From assembly GCA_902611405.1 (NCBI GenBank), contig CACLZL010000001.1, positions 124,001 through 188,000 of the forward strand: a stretch of DNA of 64,000 nt, read 5' to 3'. The notes under the pieces were generated by a model that made no database searches, was not told where the DNA came from, and saw nothing but the letters and a program-made list of their open reading frames with translations. Each line of letters opens with the position of its first letter. Positions within the stretch are counted from its first letter, which is position 1. The position numbers were made by a program, and so were the translations under genes. The DNA comes from an uncultured Pelagibacteraceae bacterium. GTDB taxonomy: Bacteria; Pseudomonadota; Alphaproteobacteria; Pelagibacterales; Pelagibacteraceae. Shown here piece after piece: positions 19,446 to 29,685 of the stretch.

Positions 19446-22214
19446 TTAACTAACTTCAGCTTGATTTTCTTTTGGTTTAACTTCTGTTTTAAATTGATTA
19501 GAAATTTTTTGTACTTCAACAGAAGATACTTTGTATTCTGCACACATTGTTTCTTCATCTTTACCATGACCTGTAACCATATTAACCATATGCTCTGGGA
19601 AATGGAACGTAGTAAACACAATTCCTTCTTTAACTTTATCTGTAACCTCAACTTTAAGTGCAACCTCACCTCTACCTGAATAAAGTCTTCCAATATCACC
19701 AGTATTTAGATCTCTATGAGCCGCATCTTTAGGATGAATTAATAAAACATCTTCATCAACAATATTTATATTTTTTGTTCTTCTTGTCATTGTTGCTGCG
19801 TTGTAATGTTGTAAAACTCTACTAGTTGTTAAAATCAAAGGGTAGTCTTTTTGATTAGCTTCTATTTCTGATGATTCTTTCCAATCAAAGTTTTTTAGTC
19901 TGCCTTTACCCAATTTAAATGTTTCTGTATGTAAAATTTTTGTATCAGTTCCATCTTCTTGTACTGGCCATTGTAATCCAAATTTTCCAAGTCTCTCTCT
20001 AGTAACTCCCTTAAAGAAAGGAACGATATCAGCAATTTCTGCAAGAACTTGATCTGCATCATAAGTTGGCTGATCAAATCCTAATTTCTGCATCATCTCA
20101 GTTACAATTAATCCATCAGGTTTAGTACCTGGTAGAGGAGGTACAGCTCTGTTCACTCTTTGAATTCTTCTCTCAGTGTTTGTAAAAGTTCCATCTTTTT
20201 CTAAGAAAGTAGTACCTGGCAGAACAACAGTTGCTAATTTTGCCGTTTCACTCATAAATATTTCTTGAACAACTAAAAGTTCTAAAGAATTCATAGCTTC
20301 AATTACATGTGCGCTGTTAGGATCTGTTTGAACAATATCTTCTCCAATGATCCATAAACCTTTTAATTCCTTGTTTATTGCAGCTTCAAACATCTGAGGA
20401 ATTTTTAATCCTGGCTTAGTTGGATGAGTTACTCCATATTTTTCTGTGTAGAATTCTTGATGTTTTTCATCAGCTACAGGAAAATATCCAGCACCTTGGT
20501 GTGGTTGACAACCCATATCTGCTGCACCTTGAACATTGTTTTGACCTCTTAAAGGATTAACCCCGACACCTTTTCGTCCAATGTTTCCAGTAATCATTGC
20601 TAGATCTGCAATTAACATTACAGTTTTAGATCCTTGTTCGTGTTCAGTAACTCCTAAACCATGGAACTCCATTGAATTTCTTGCAGTAGCATATGCTATT
20701 GCTGCTTCTTTAACTAATTGTTTATCTACACCAGCTACTTTTGCTAAATGATCAACATCTTGTCTTTCAATTTCTTTTAAGAAATTATCAAAACCTTCAG
20801 TTCTATCTCTAACAAAATCTGCATTATAAAGTTTTGATTTGATAATAAAGTGCAACATCATATTTAGAACTGCAACATTAGTTCCTGGTCTTAGTTTAAT
20901 ATGATAATCAGCAAGTTTCGCAAGTTCAGTTGTAACTGGATCAAGTACAATTAATTTTTTACCTTTCATAACTTGTTGCTTTATTTTTGCACCTGTTACA
21001 GGATGAGCATTTGTTGGATTAGCTCCAATTACCAAAAATAAATCAGCATGATAAATATCTTCTGTGGAGTTAGTTGCTGCCCCAGTCCCAAAAGTTTGTT
21101 GCATTCCCCAAGCTGTTGGTGAATGACAAATTCTTGCACAACAATCTACACTGTTAGTTCCCACAGCAGCTCTAATCATTTTTTGAAAAACATAATTTTC
21201 TTCATTCGTACATCTTGCAGAAGAAATTCCAGCAAAGGCATCTGGACCATTATCTTTTGTAATTCTGTTCATTTCTTTTTTTATAAAATCATAAGCTTCA
21301 TCCCACGAAGCTTCTTCAAACTTTCCATTTCTTTTAATTAAAGGTGTTTTTAATCTGTCTGGATGATCATAAAAACTAAATGCATATCTTCCTTTAATAC
21401 ATGTATGACCTGCATTTACCTCTGTTTGTTTTGGAGTATCTATTGCAACAACTTTATCATCTTTTATTGATGCTTCTAAATTACATCCAACACCACAGTA
21501 TGAACAAGTTGTTCTAACTTTTTTATCTACAGCTGCAGATTTAGATTGAAATACATCTGAGATAGCATCTGTTGGACATGTATGAGCACATGCTCCACAA
21601 GATACACATGAACTATCTCCAAACATCATATCATTGTCAGTTGTTATTCTAGATTCAAAACCTCGTCCGCTCATTGTTAGCACAAACGAACCTTGAATTT
21701 CATCACAAGCCCTGACACATCTTCCACAATTAATACAATTGTCTAAGTTCATTCTCATGTAATCATGAGAAGTATCTCTTGGAATTCCTTTATGTTGCTT
21801 AGGACTATTATATCTGTGATCAGCAACCCCTAGGTCGTTTGCTACTGTTTGTAATTCACAATTATTATTTACCTCACAAGTATCACATTCCATTGGATGG
21901 TCTGTTAAAACTAATTCAACAATATTTTTTCTTAGACTTGTTAAAGCTTCATTTGAAGTAAAGATATGTTGGTTTTCAGCAACTGGAGTATGACAAGATG
22001 CGACCACTCTTGTTGGACCATCTTTTTCTAAAGCAACTTCTACAGAGCAAACTCTGCAAGCACCATAAGGAGCTAGGTTTGGATCATCACATAAAGTAGG
22101 TACTTTTTTTTCACCTACATAGCTTTTTACAAATTTTAAAATAGATGTGTGTTTAGCACCAATTTCGTATGGTTTTCCATCAATATAAGCAATTTTTCTT
22201 TTTTCTGAGCTCAT
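19446..22214 (-). CDS. NAD-dependent formate dehydrogenase, molybdopterin alpha subunit (Cys form)
   Basis: N-terminal 2Fe-2S and 4Fe-4S domains, 'TTCSYCGVGCNLEA', 'CARICHSPTAWGMQQTFGTGAATN', 'GVNPLRGQNNVQGAADMG'. Confidence 0.94.
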   Translation of the reverse strand: MSSEKRKIAYIDGKPYEIGAKHTSILKFVKSYVGEKKVPTLCDDPNLAPYGACRVCSVEVALEKDGPTRVVASCHTPVAENQHIFTSNEALTSLRKNIVELVLTDHPMECDTCEVNNNCELQTVANDLGVADHRYNSPKQHKGIPRDTSHDYMRMNLDNCINCGRCVRACDEIQGSFVLTMSGRGFESRITTDNDMMFGDSSCVSCGACAHTCPTDAISDVFQSKSAAVDKKVRTTCSYCGVGCNLEASIKDDKVVAIDTPKQTEVNAGHTCIKGRYAFSFYDHPDRLKTPLIKRNGKFEEASWDEAYDFIKKEMNRITKDNGPDAFAGISSARCTNEENYVFQKMIRAAVGTNSVDCCARICHSPTAWGMQQTFGTGAATNSTEDIYHADLFLVIGANPTNAHPVTGAKIKQQVMKGKKLIVLDPVTTELAKLADYHIKLRPGTNVAVLNMMLHFIIKSKLYNADFVRDRTEGFDNFLKEIERQDVDHLAKVAGVDKQLVKEAAIAYATARNSMEFHGLGVTEHEQGSKTVMLIADLAMITGNIGRKGVGVNPLRGQNNVQGAADMGCQPHQGAGYFPVADEKHQEFYTEKYGVTHPTKPGLKIPQMFEAAINKELKGLWIIGEDIVQTDPNSAHVIEAMNSLELLVVQEIFMSETAKLATVVLPGTTFLEKDGTFTNTERRIQRVNRAVPPLPGTKPDGLIVTEMMQKLGFDQPTYDADQVLAEIADIVPFFKGVTRERLGKFGLQWPVQEDGTDTKILHTETFKLGKGRLKNFDWKESSEIEANQKDYPLILTTSRVLQHYNAATMTRRTKNINIVDEDVLLIHPKDAAHRDLNTGDIGRLYSGRGEVALKVEVTDKVKEGIVFTTFHFPEHMVNMVTGHGKDEETMCAEYKVSSVEVQKISNQFKTEVKPKENQAEVS

Positions 22215-23869
22215 TAATTATCTTTCACCATATCATTTTTCATTTCATCGCCAAAGTATTTTAGAATGTTCTGAATTGGAGTTGGGATTGCTCCACAAAG
22301 AGCACATAGGCATCCTTTTTGCATAGTAACCAACAATTCTTCTAGTAATTTTAATGGAATTTTAGCCGTTTTCTTCTTAGCTTGATCAAACATCTCTTTA
22401 CCTCTGTAAGATCCAAGTCTTCCTGGGAAACATTTCCCGCACGATTCTTCAGCTGAGAATTCAAACAAATGATGAATGTATTCAGCCATTGGAAAATCTT
22501 TTGGAATACTAACTACACTTGCGTGACCCAACATAAAACCTTTTGATGTGAACTCTTGAAAATCTAAATTTAAATTTTCTATTTCACTTAAAGGAACAAC
22601 CCCACCTAATGGTCCTCCTATTTGGAAAGCTTTAACAGGTTCTTTGTATCCACCACCAATTTCATTAAATATTTTTTTCATTGGTGTACCCATATCAATT
22701 TCATAAACACCTGGGTTGTTAAAGAAACTATCCAAACAAACTAATTTTGTTCCAGCTGATTTTTTATTTCCAACTGAAGAAAATTTTTCTGATCCATTTA
22801 ACAAAATTCCAGTTGCAGCAGCCAATGTTTCAACATTATTAACCACAGTTGGTTTTTTATATAACCCTTCGGTAACAGGGAAGGGAGGTCTTACATCTAC
22901 TTCAGCTCTTCTTCCTTCAATAGAAGCTATCAAAGCTGTTTCTTCTCCACAAATATAAGCACCTTGTCCTATACAAATTCCAAGATCAAAAGAAAAATCG
23001 GTTCCTAAAATATTTTCACCTAGTAAATTTAATTTTTTAAGTTCATTGATGCAGCCATTAATTGCTTCAATAGATTTAGGATATTCACCTCTAATGTATA
23101 AAACTCCTTCATTACTTCCTATCACATAACCACAAATTACCATTCCAAAAATAACTTTTAAAGGTTGATCCTCTAATAAGTATCTGTCTGAGAAAGCACC
23201 AGAGTCACCTTCGTCTGCATTACAGATAACATATTTTTTTTCTCCTTTTGCTTTACTACAAAAATCCCATTTCATTCCTGTAGGAAATCCCGCACCACCT
23301 CTTCCTGTTAAATTAGAATCTAAAAGTGATTTAACAATTTCTTTTTTATCAGTTTTTAAAAATTTATTTAATTGATCTTTAAATTGGTCAGTTGATGAAA
23401 GTTTATCATCCATTAAGAAACTTGTTGTTGCAAAACTTTTTGAGAAAAATTTCTCTTGTTTAATCTCTTCACCTTTAATTATTTGGTCAATTTTTTCTAT
23501 ATCCTTCCCAGCATAATTTTCTCCATCATAATGGAATGCATGGTTTTCATAACAATGTCCTAAGCAAAACATTTCTCCAACTTTATCGTCACCAAGTTTT
23601 TCTTTTAAAGTGTCTTTTAACTTCTCTTGTGTGCCAGCACACATACATGCGCTTCCATTACAAACAAAAGCTTTCTTTTCTCTATGAGATGGTCTTAAAA
23701 ATTCATAAAATGATTCAGCTCCATGAAGTGTTGAAACCCCAAGGTTATGCTTTTTAGCAATTTCCTTAATATCCTGCGGTTTTTCGCTTAATGTATTTTC
23801 TGAAATTTGCTTAAATAAATTGTCTTTTAAGCCAATTCTACCAGATAAATTACTTATGTTTTTTGACAC
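22214..23869 (-). CDS. Formate dehydrogenase beta/gamma fusion (NuoE-like + NuoF-like flavoprotein)
   Basis: N-term thioredoxin-like 2Fe-2S domain plus 'GRGGAGFPTGMKWDF', 'CNADEGDSGAFSDRYLLE', 'SCGKCFPGR'. Confidence 0.92.
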   Translation of the reverse strand: MSKNISNLSGRIGLKDNLFKQISENTLSEKPQDIKEIAKKHNLGVSTLHGAESFYEFLRPSHREKKAFVCNGSACMCAGTQEKLKDTLKEKLGDDKVGEMFCLGHCYENHAFHYDGENYAGKDIEKIDQIIKGEEIKQEKFFSKSFATTSFLMDDKLSSTDQFKDQLNKFLKTDKKEIVKSLLDSNLTGRGGAGFPTGMKWDFCSKAKGEKKYVICNADEGDSGAFSDRYLLEDQPLKVIFGMVICGYVIGSNEGVLYIRGEYPKSIEAINGCINELKKLNLLGENILGTDFSFDLGICIGQGAYICGEETALIASIEGRRAEVDVRPPFPVTEGLYKKPTVVNNVETLAAATGILLNGSEKFSSVGNKKSAGTKLVCLDSFFNNPGVYEIDMGTPMKKIFNEIGGGYKEPVKAFQIGGPLGGVVPLSEIENLNLDFQEFTSKGFMLGHASVVSIPKDFPMAEYIHHLFEFSAEESCGKCFPGRLGSYRGKEMFDQAKKKTAKIPLKLLEELLVTMQKGCLCALCGAIPTPIQNILKYFGDEMKNDMVKDN

Positions 23870-23890
23870 AAATACCCTTTTCTTTATTAT

Positions 23891-24730
23891 TTATTTCACA
23901 ATAACTTTTTTGTTATTTGTGTAAATATTAAAACTATCCCTCTTTACGAAACCTATAAGGGTAATGTCAAATTTATTCGCTAAATCTATAGCAAGACTTG
24001 TTGGCGCACCAACACCAATCATTATGCCAACATCTGTCATTAAAACCTTTTGAACTAGCTCAAAATTAAGTCTTCCAGAGCATGTGATAAATTGAGATTT
24101 CGGATCAAGTTTACCATTTTTTAAAGTGCAACCAATAAGTTTATCTAAAGCATTGTGTCTTCCTACATCTTCTCTTAGATCTATCAGTTCCCCACTAGAA
24201 TTAAAGAGACCACTTGCATGGATACCACCTGTTTTGCTGAACTCCGATTGAGCTTCTCTTAAAGCATCAGGAGATTTAACAATAATATCTTTTGAAATTT
24301 TTGGTTCAGAGGCGTGAGTTTTATTTTTTTTTACAATCTCAAGTGCATCTAATGAAGATTTTCCACATACACCACAGGAAGAATTGGTTAAAAAATCTCT
24401 TTTTATTTTCGCTATATTAACATTTTCTGAATTTATTAAAGTTGCTAAGATTTTATTTTGAATGTTGTATTGGCCAACTTTTTCACCATAACTTTCAACA
24501 GAAGCAATATCTTCTAAAGATGTAATAATTTGTTCATTAAACAAAAAACCTATTACCAAGTCTTCATCATGACCTGGTGTTCTCATTGTGATAGATAAAT
24601 TTTGATTAATCCATTTATCTTCTGATTTATATTTTAGAGAAATTTCAAGAGGCTCTTCAATGGATATTAAATCTTCGGTATCACTAAAATTTTTTGAAGA
24701 AAATTTTGTAACTTTATATTTTGAATTCAT
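23891..24730 (-). CDS. fdhD: Formate dehydrogenase accessory sulfurtransferase
   Basis: 'MRTPGHDEDLVIGFLFNEQII', 'TNSSCGVCGKSSLDAL', 'REDVGRHNALDKLIG'. Confidence 0.93.
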   Translation of the reverse strand: MNSKYKVTKFSSKNFSDTEDLISIEEPLEISLKYKSEDKWINQNLSITMRTPGHDEDLVIGFLFNEQIITSLEDIASVESYGEKVGQYNIQNKILATLINSENVNIAKIKRDFLTNSSCGVCGKSSLDALEIVKKNKTHASEPKISKDIIVKSPDALREAQSEFSKTGGIHASGLFNSSGELIDLREDVGRHNALDKLIGCTLKNGKLDPKSQFITCSGRLNFELVQKVLMTDVGIMIGVGAPTSLAIDLANKFDITLIGFVKRDSFNIYTNNKKVIVK

Positions 24731-24734
24731 TAAA

Positions 24735-25211
24735 TTATTTTAAAGGATAATTTTTTTTCAAAAGATATTTGTTAACAATAATTGCCAATAATAAAATAAT
24801 AATACATCCAAAAATTATTGGATTAATTAGATAATCGTAAGAGGCACTACCTATAATTACCATTATAGGATTTCCGCCAGCTGGTGGATGGACAACATTC
24901 AATAATATCATTAAAAATACTCCGATACCAACTGCAGCTGCAATATTGATATAAATAGGTAGTGGAATAAAATGAACAAAAATCACACCAACTAAAGCTG
25001 TTACCAGATGTCCAAAAAAAACATTTTTTGGTTGAGCGAATGGGCTTTCAGGAAAACCAAATAACAAAACCATCGAAGATCCAAAAGACCCTGCTATAAA
25101 ATAGCCAAGAGTACTTTTGTAAGTAAGTACTGTTAATACACCAATTGTTAACGCTGAAAAAAATCCAGCAATTAATGCTTTTTGCAAAATAGGTTTTGAA
25201 ATATTAATCAT
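24735..25211 (-). CDS. HPP family membrane protein
   Basis: 'FGSSMVLLFGFPESPFAQPKNVFFGHL', 'NVVHPPAGGNPIMVIIG' HPP motif. Confidence 0.85.
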   Translation of the reverse strand: MINISKPILQKALIAGFFSALTIGVLTVLTYKSTLGYFIAGSFGSSMVLLFGFPESPFAQPKNVFFGHLVTALVGVIFVHFIPLPIYINIAAAVGIGVFLMILLNVVHPPAGGNPIMVIIGSASYDYLINPIIFGCIIILLLAIIVNKYLLKKNYPLK

Positions 25212-25610
25212 TTAAATTTTTAAAGCTTTTGCAATTGCTCTTAAGGGTAATAACAAACATTCTTTCCTGGAGAGGTTTTTTTTATCAAAAATTTCCATAA
25301 AATCCTTCCAATGTTTCTCTAAAGTTATTTTAACGTCATCAAACAATTGCTCTCCAATTACAATAAATCCTTTAATTTCTTCTATCTTTTTTTCTTTTAT
25401 TTTTCTTGATAGTAAACTAACTGAAGCCTGACAATAAATACATGATTTACACTGATAAGCCATGTCTTTTACAACTTCATCTTTAACAATTAAGCTTATT
25501 TCCATTTCATCTCCACATAATGGATTTTTGTGTTTAGTTTTATGAGTGTAGTTTTCAAGAACTTTGTTGTTTTCTGTATGTGAGGCAATTTCTAAAATTC
25601 TTAAGTCCAT
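25212..25610 (-). CDS. NifU/IscU-like iron-sulfur scaffold family protein
   Basis: 'NPLCGDEMEISLIVKDEVVKDMAYQCKSCIYCQASVSLLS' resembles IscU/SufU core. Confidence 0.72.
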   Translation of the reverse strand: MDLRILEIASHTENNKVLENYTHKTKHKNPLCGDEMEISLIVKDEVVKDMAYQCKSCIYCQASVSLLSRKIKEKKIEEIKGFIVIGEQLFDDVKITLEKHWKDFMEIFDKKNLSRKECLLLPLRAIAKALKI

Positions 25611-25653
25611 TTAATTTCTTTAATTCAAGTTTGAATGTTTTATATTTTGATTA

Positions 25654-26256
25654 ATGGATCATAACAATATTTTAGGCACAGTGCTAGCAGGCGGAAAGTC
25701 ACAAAGATTTGGTGAAGATAAATCACAAGTGTCCTTAGCAAACAAGCTATTAATAGATTATGTATTGTCGGAAATAATTGATCAATTTAAAGAGATTTTG
25801 ATTGTCTCAAATAATTCGATAAATTTTCAAAGTTCAGAAAAAATAACTAAAATTGAAGACTATAAAAAAGGACTTGGTCCTTTATGTGGGGTTTTATCTG
25901 CCATGAAATGGATCAAAACAAATAAAAGAGATTACCAGTGGATAGCAACCTTCCCTGTGGATACTCCTTTTTTTAAGAAACAAATACTAAAAGATTTCAT
26001 TAAAAATATTAATTTTAAAGATAGTGATTTATTTTTTATTAAATCGAATAATACAAGACATAATATTTTTGGCTTATGGTCAATAAAATTACTAGATAGG
26101 TTAGAAAAGGACTTAAATGACGGAGAAAGAAAAGTAGAGTTATGGGCAAATAATGTTGGAGTTAAAATAATTAATATGGAGTTTCCAAATAATGATCCTT
26201 TCTTTAATATAAATACAAAAGAGGATTTAGAAAAAGCTAAAGAAATATTGAAATGA
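25654..26256 (+). CDS. mobA: Molybdenum cofactor guanylyltransferase
   Basis: 'GTVLAGGKSQRFGEDKSQV', 'LGPLCGVLSAMKW', 'FPVDTPFF'. Confidence 0.88.
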   Translation: MDHNNILGTVLAGGKSQRFGEDKSQVSLANKLLIDYVLSEIIDQFKEILIVSNNSINFQSSEKITKIEDYKKGLGPLCGVLSAMKWIKTNKRDYQWIATFPVDTPFFKKQILKDFIKNINFKDSDLFFIKSNNTRHNIFGLWSIKLLDRLEKDLNDGERKVELWANNVGVKIINMEFPNNDPFFNINTKEDLEKAKEILK

Positions 26257-27506
26257 TTAGTTACGAACAATCTAAGAAAATATTAAAAAAAGCAAAAATT
26301 AAAATTAAAGATGAAAAAGTTAATAGTATTAAATCCTTAAATAGAGTTGTTTCTAGCAATGTTTATTCTAATATAAATTATCCAACAGGAGATAATGCTG
26401 CTTTTGATGGATATGCAATTAATTCAAAAGATACAAATCAAATTAAAAAAAATTCCCAAAAACAATTCAAGATAATTGGCTCAATTGCTGCTGGCTCTAA
26501 ACCATTAAAGAAAAAAATTAAAAAATTTGATGCAATAGAGATAATGACAGGAGGGATTATTCCAAGAGGGTTTGATACAATAATTCCTATAGAACAAATA
26601 ATTTTTGCGCCTAATAAAAATAATAAAAAATATATTTTAATTGATCAAAAAATAAAAAAATTTAATCATGTAAGGTTTAAAGGCTCAGATTTTAAAAAAG
26701 GTGAGGTTGTAATAAAAAAAAATACTATTGTTCAGCCAAACCATATTTTAGCTTTTAAAAGTTTAGGTATTAAACAAATTAAAGTTAAAAAAAAGATTAA
26801 TATATTATTTTTTTCAACTGGAAACGAAATATCAAACAAAGACAATATCCCAATTTGGAAAGTAAGAAATTCTAACACACACTATATTAATAACTTAAAT
26901 CAAAATTTTCTATTTAATTTTAAAAGCGGAAGTATATTAAGAGATAATCATCAAAATATTTTTAAACAAAAAATAAATAATTTAATTAAATCTAAAGATG
27001 ATATTATTATTACGTCAGGTGCAGTGTCTGCAGGTAAATTTGATTTTATACCTGATGTTGTTAAAAAATTTAAGTTATCAAACTATTTCAAAAGTGCTGC
27101 AATAAGGCCAGGAAAACCAATAATGTTTGCAAAAATTAAAGGGAAAGAAAAGGCAATATTTGGACTTCCTGGAAATCCGATCTCGTCAGCCGCATGTTTT
27201 AGATTTTTTGTAATTCCATATATTTTAAATGCTTTAGGATTATCAGAAGAAAAATCAATTAAAGCTAATTTGATGAACAGTTTTAATAAAAAAAAGAATT
27301 TCACAAGATTTGTAAAGAGTCAATTAAGCACAACTAAAAATGGAAAATTAAATGTTGAAATTTTAAAAGGTCAGGAATCTTTTAGAATTAAATCATTTGT
27401 AAAATCAAATATTTGGGTTTTGTTACCAGCAGGTAAATCAAAATTTATAAAAGGAGATATCGTTGATTGTTTTTTCCCCAATCTTTCAAATCAAAATTTA
27501 GTTTAG
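26253..27506 (+). CDS. moeA: Molybdopterin molybdenumtransferase
   Basis: 'NYPTGDNAAFDGYAINS', 'IMTGGIIPRGFDTIIPIEQ', 'FSTGNEIS', 'IFGLPGNPISS'; overlaps mobA by 4 bp. Confidence 0.9.
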   Translation: MISYEQSKKILKKAKIKIKDEKVNSIKSLNRVVSSNVYSNINYPTGDNAAFDGYAINSKDTNQIKKNSQKQFKIIGSIAAGSKPLKKKIKKFDAIEIMTGGIIPRGFDTIIPIEQIIFAPNKNNKKYILIDQKIKKFNHVRFKGSDFKKGEVVIKKNTIVQPNHILAFKSLGIKQIKVKKKINILFFSTGNEISNKDNIPIWKVRNSNTHYINNLNQNFLFNFKSGSILRDNHQNIFKQKINNLIKSKDDIIITSGAVSAGKFDFIPDVVKKFKLSNYFKSAAIRPGKPIMFAKIKGKEKAIFGLPGNPISSAACFRFFVIPYILNALGLSEEKSIKANLMNSFNKKKNFTRFVKSQLSTTKNGKLNVEILKGQESFRIKSFVKSNIWVLLPAGKSKFIKGDIVDCFFPNLSNQNLV

Positions 27507-27555
27507 AAACGTATTTTTGTTGTAGAAAATTCTATTTACAATTAGATTTCTGAAT

Positions 27556-28461
27556 ATGTTAGAGTTGAGAAATCCAAGAATAGCCATTCCAGTTGTGCTT
27601 TTTGCTGGTCTATTATGGTCGTTTGGCCCATTAGTAGTTCGATATATGGATAATCCTCAATTTGTACCTTGGCAGTATATTTTTGGCAGAGGTTTAACAA
27701 TTTTTATCTTATTAAATCTTTATTTATTTTTTGAGGAAGGAAAAAATTTTTACAAAAACTATTATAAAATAGGTTTATCTGGAGTAATCGGTGGATCTGG
27801 ATTGGGGATCGCTATGATTACATTCATTTATTCAATTACAAATACTAGTGCAGCAGTTACTTTGCTTTGTTTAGCAGCAATGCCTTTTTTTACAGCATTA
27901 TTGGCATTTTTATTTTTAAGAGAAAAAATTTCTCTCAATGTTTGGATATCAATAATAATTGCAACTGTTGGTATCATTATTATGGCACTTGGAAACACTG
28001 GTGAAAAATCATTAATTGGTTTCGTGTTTGGTTTAACTTCTTCAATTGGTTTCTCAGTTTTTTCTGTAACGCTTAGATGGAGAAAAGAAACACCAAAATT
28101 CACAACGGTAGCTTTTGCTGGTTTCTTTTGTTTTGTTTTTGCAACAATTATGATTTTATCAAACAACTTAGTTTTCTTTTCATCTAGCTATAACGGAGCT
28201 TTATTTTCTTTGCATGGGACACTAGTTTGTTTTGGATTAATTTTATATTCAATTGGATCTAAAGCGATACCAGCAGCAGAATTGACTTTATTATCTTTAA
28301 CTGAAGTTGTAGGTGGAATTTTTTGGGTTTGGTTACCTTTATTTGGCATTAATGAAGTGCCATCCACAAATACTATAATTGGTGGTTTTTTTCTTTTTGT
28401 ATCTATATTCTATTACAGTTTAATAATGAGATGGAACAAAAGATATATAGCATTAAATTAA
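27556..28461 (+). CDS. DMT-superfamily EamA transporter
   Basis: Ten-TM EamA pattern. Confidence 0.82.
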   Translation: MLELRNPRIAIPVVLFAGLLWSFGPLVVRYMDNPQFVPWQYIFGRGLTIFILLNLYLFFEEGKNFYKNYYKIGLSGVIGGSGLGIAMITFIYSITNTSAAVTLLCLAAMPFFTALLAFLFLREKISLNVWISIIIATVGIIIMALGNTGEKSLIGFVFGLTSSIGFSVFSVTLRWRKETPKFTTVAFAGFFCFVFATIMILSNNLVFFSSSYNGALFSLHGTLVCFGLILYSIGSKAIPAAELTLLSLTEVVGGIFWVWLPLFGINEVPSTNTIIGGFFLFVSIFYYSLIMRWNKRYIALN

Positions 28462-28462
28462 T

Positions 28463-29680
28463 ATGGAACGACCAGATTTTTTTGAACTTAAAAACGGTGA
28501 AAAAGTAAAATTACCTTTTACAGATAAAGAATATAATGATCGAGTAAGCAAACTTAGATTAGTGATGGACCAAAATGGTTTCGATATGGTTATCTTAACC
28601 TCAATGCATAACGTTGCATATTACACAGGTTTTATTTATTGCTCTTTTGGTAGACCATACGGATGTGTGATCACTCAAAATAAAATCTCAACAATTTCAG
28701 CCAACATTGATGCAAGCCAACCATGGCGTAGATCTCATTGTGATAACGTAATTTATACTGATTGGAAAAGAGATAATTTTTTAAGAGCCATTGTTTCAAT
28801 AATTGGAAGGGATGAGCCTCCAAAAAATATTGGAATTGAAAATGATCATGTAACATTAGATATGCGAGAAAAAATAGGTTCTATTTTTACTTTCTCAGTA
28901 TTTAGCGATGTTTCAAAAGATTTAATGAAACTTAGAATGATTAAATCGAACGAAGAAATTGAGATCATTAGAAATGGTGCAAGAATTGCAGACATTGGTG
29001 GTGAAGAAATAGTTAAAAATATAAGAGAAGATAATACGGAGATCGAAGTAGCAATTACAGCTAGAGATAGAATGGAAAGAGAGATTGTTAAAAGCTATCC
29101 TGGTGCTGAGTATATGGATACTTGGGTATGGTTTCAATCGGGTATCAATACAGATGGAGCTCACAATCCAAAGACTAATAGAAAATTAGTTAAAGGAGAT
29201 ATTTTATCTTTAAATACTTTTCCAATGATCTCAGGATACTACACTGCACTAGAGAGAACTTTATTTTTAGATCATGCCGATGATGCTTCTCTTAAAGCTT
29301 GGGAGGCAAATGTTAAAGTTCATAAAAGAGGATTAGAATTAATTAAACCAGGTGTTAAATGTTCAGATATTTGTCATGAGCTAAATGAATTATTTGCCGA
29401 GCTTGGTTATCTTCAGTATCGAACATTTGGTTACGGACATTCATTTGGTATGCTCTCTCATTTTTACGGAAGAGAAGCTGGTTTAGAATTAAGAGAAGAT
29501 ATTGATACTGTTCTTGAAGAAAATATGGTGGTGTCTATGGAGCCAATGATCATGATCCCAGAAGGTAATCCTGGTGCAGGTGGATATAGAGAACATGATA
29601 TTTTGGTAATAGGCAAAGATGGAGTAGAAAATATTACAAAATTTCCTTTTGGCCCTGAGCATAATATTATAAAAAACTAA
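28463..29680 (+). CDS. M24 family peptidase / creatinase-Xaa-Pro aminopeptidase-like protein
   Basis: Creatinase N-domain 'GFDMVILTSMHNVAYYTGFIYCSFGRPYG' and M24 C-domain 'TFGYGHSFGMLSHFYGREAGLELRED..VLEENMVVSMEPMI'. Confidence 0.85.
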   Translation: MERPDFFELKNGEKVKLPFTDKEYNDRVSKLRLVMDQNGFDMVILTSMHNVAYYTGFIYCSFGRPYGCVITQNKISTISANIDASQPWRRSHCDNVIYTDWKRDNFLRAIVSIIGRDEPPKNIGIENDHVTLDMREKIGSIFTFSVFSDVSKDLMKLRMIKSNEEIEIIRNGARIADIGGEEIVKNIREDNTEIEVAITARDRMEREIVKSYPGAEYMDTWVWFQSGINTDGAHNPKTNRKLVKGDILSLNTFPMISGYYTALERTLFLDHADDASLKAWEANVKVHKRGLELIKPGVKCSDICHELNELFAELGYLQYRTFGYGHSFGMLSHFYGREAGLELREDIDTVLEENMVVSMEPMIMIPEGNPGAGGYREHDILVIGKDGVENITKFPFGPEHNIIKN

Positions 29681-29685
29681 TCTTT

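Noticed and set aside
19442-19699. 85-aa ORF in another frame within fdh alpha 3' end
   Set aside because: Out-of-frame overlap with a well-conserved CDS; likewise 6855-7088, 9790-10032, 19895-20077, 35122-35325, 43283-43468 and 52251-52433.
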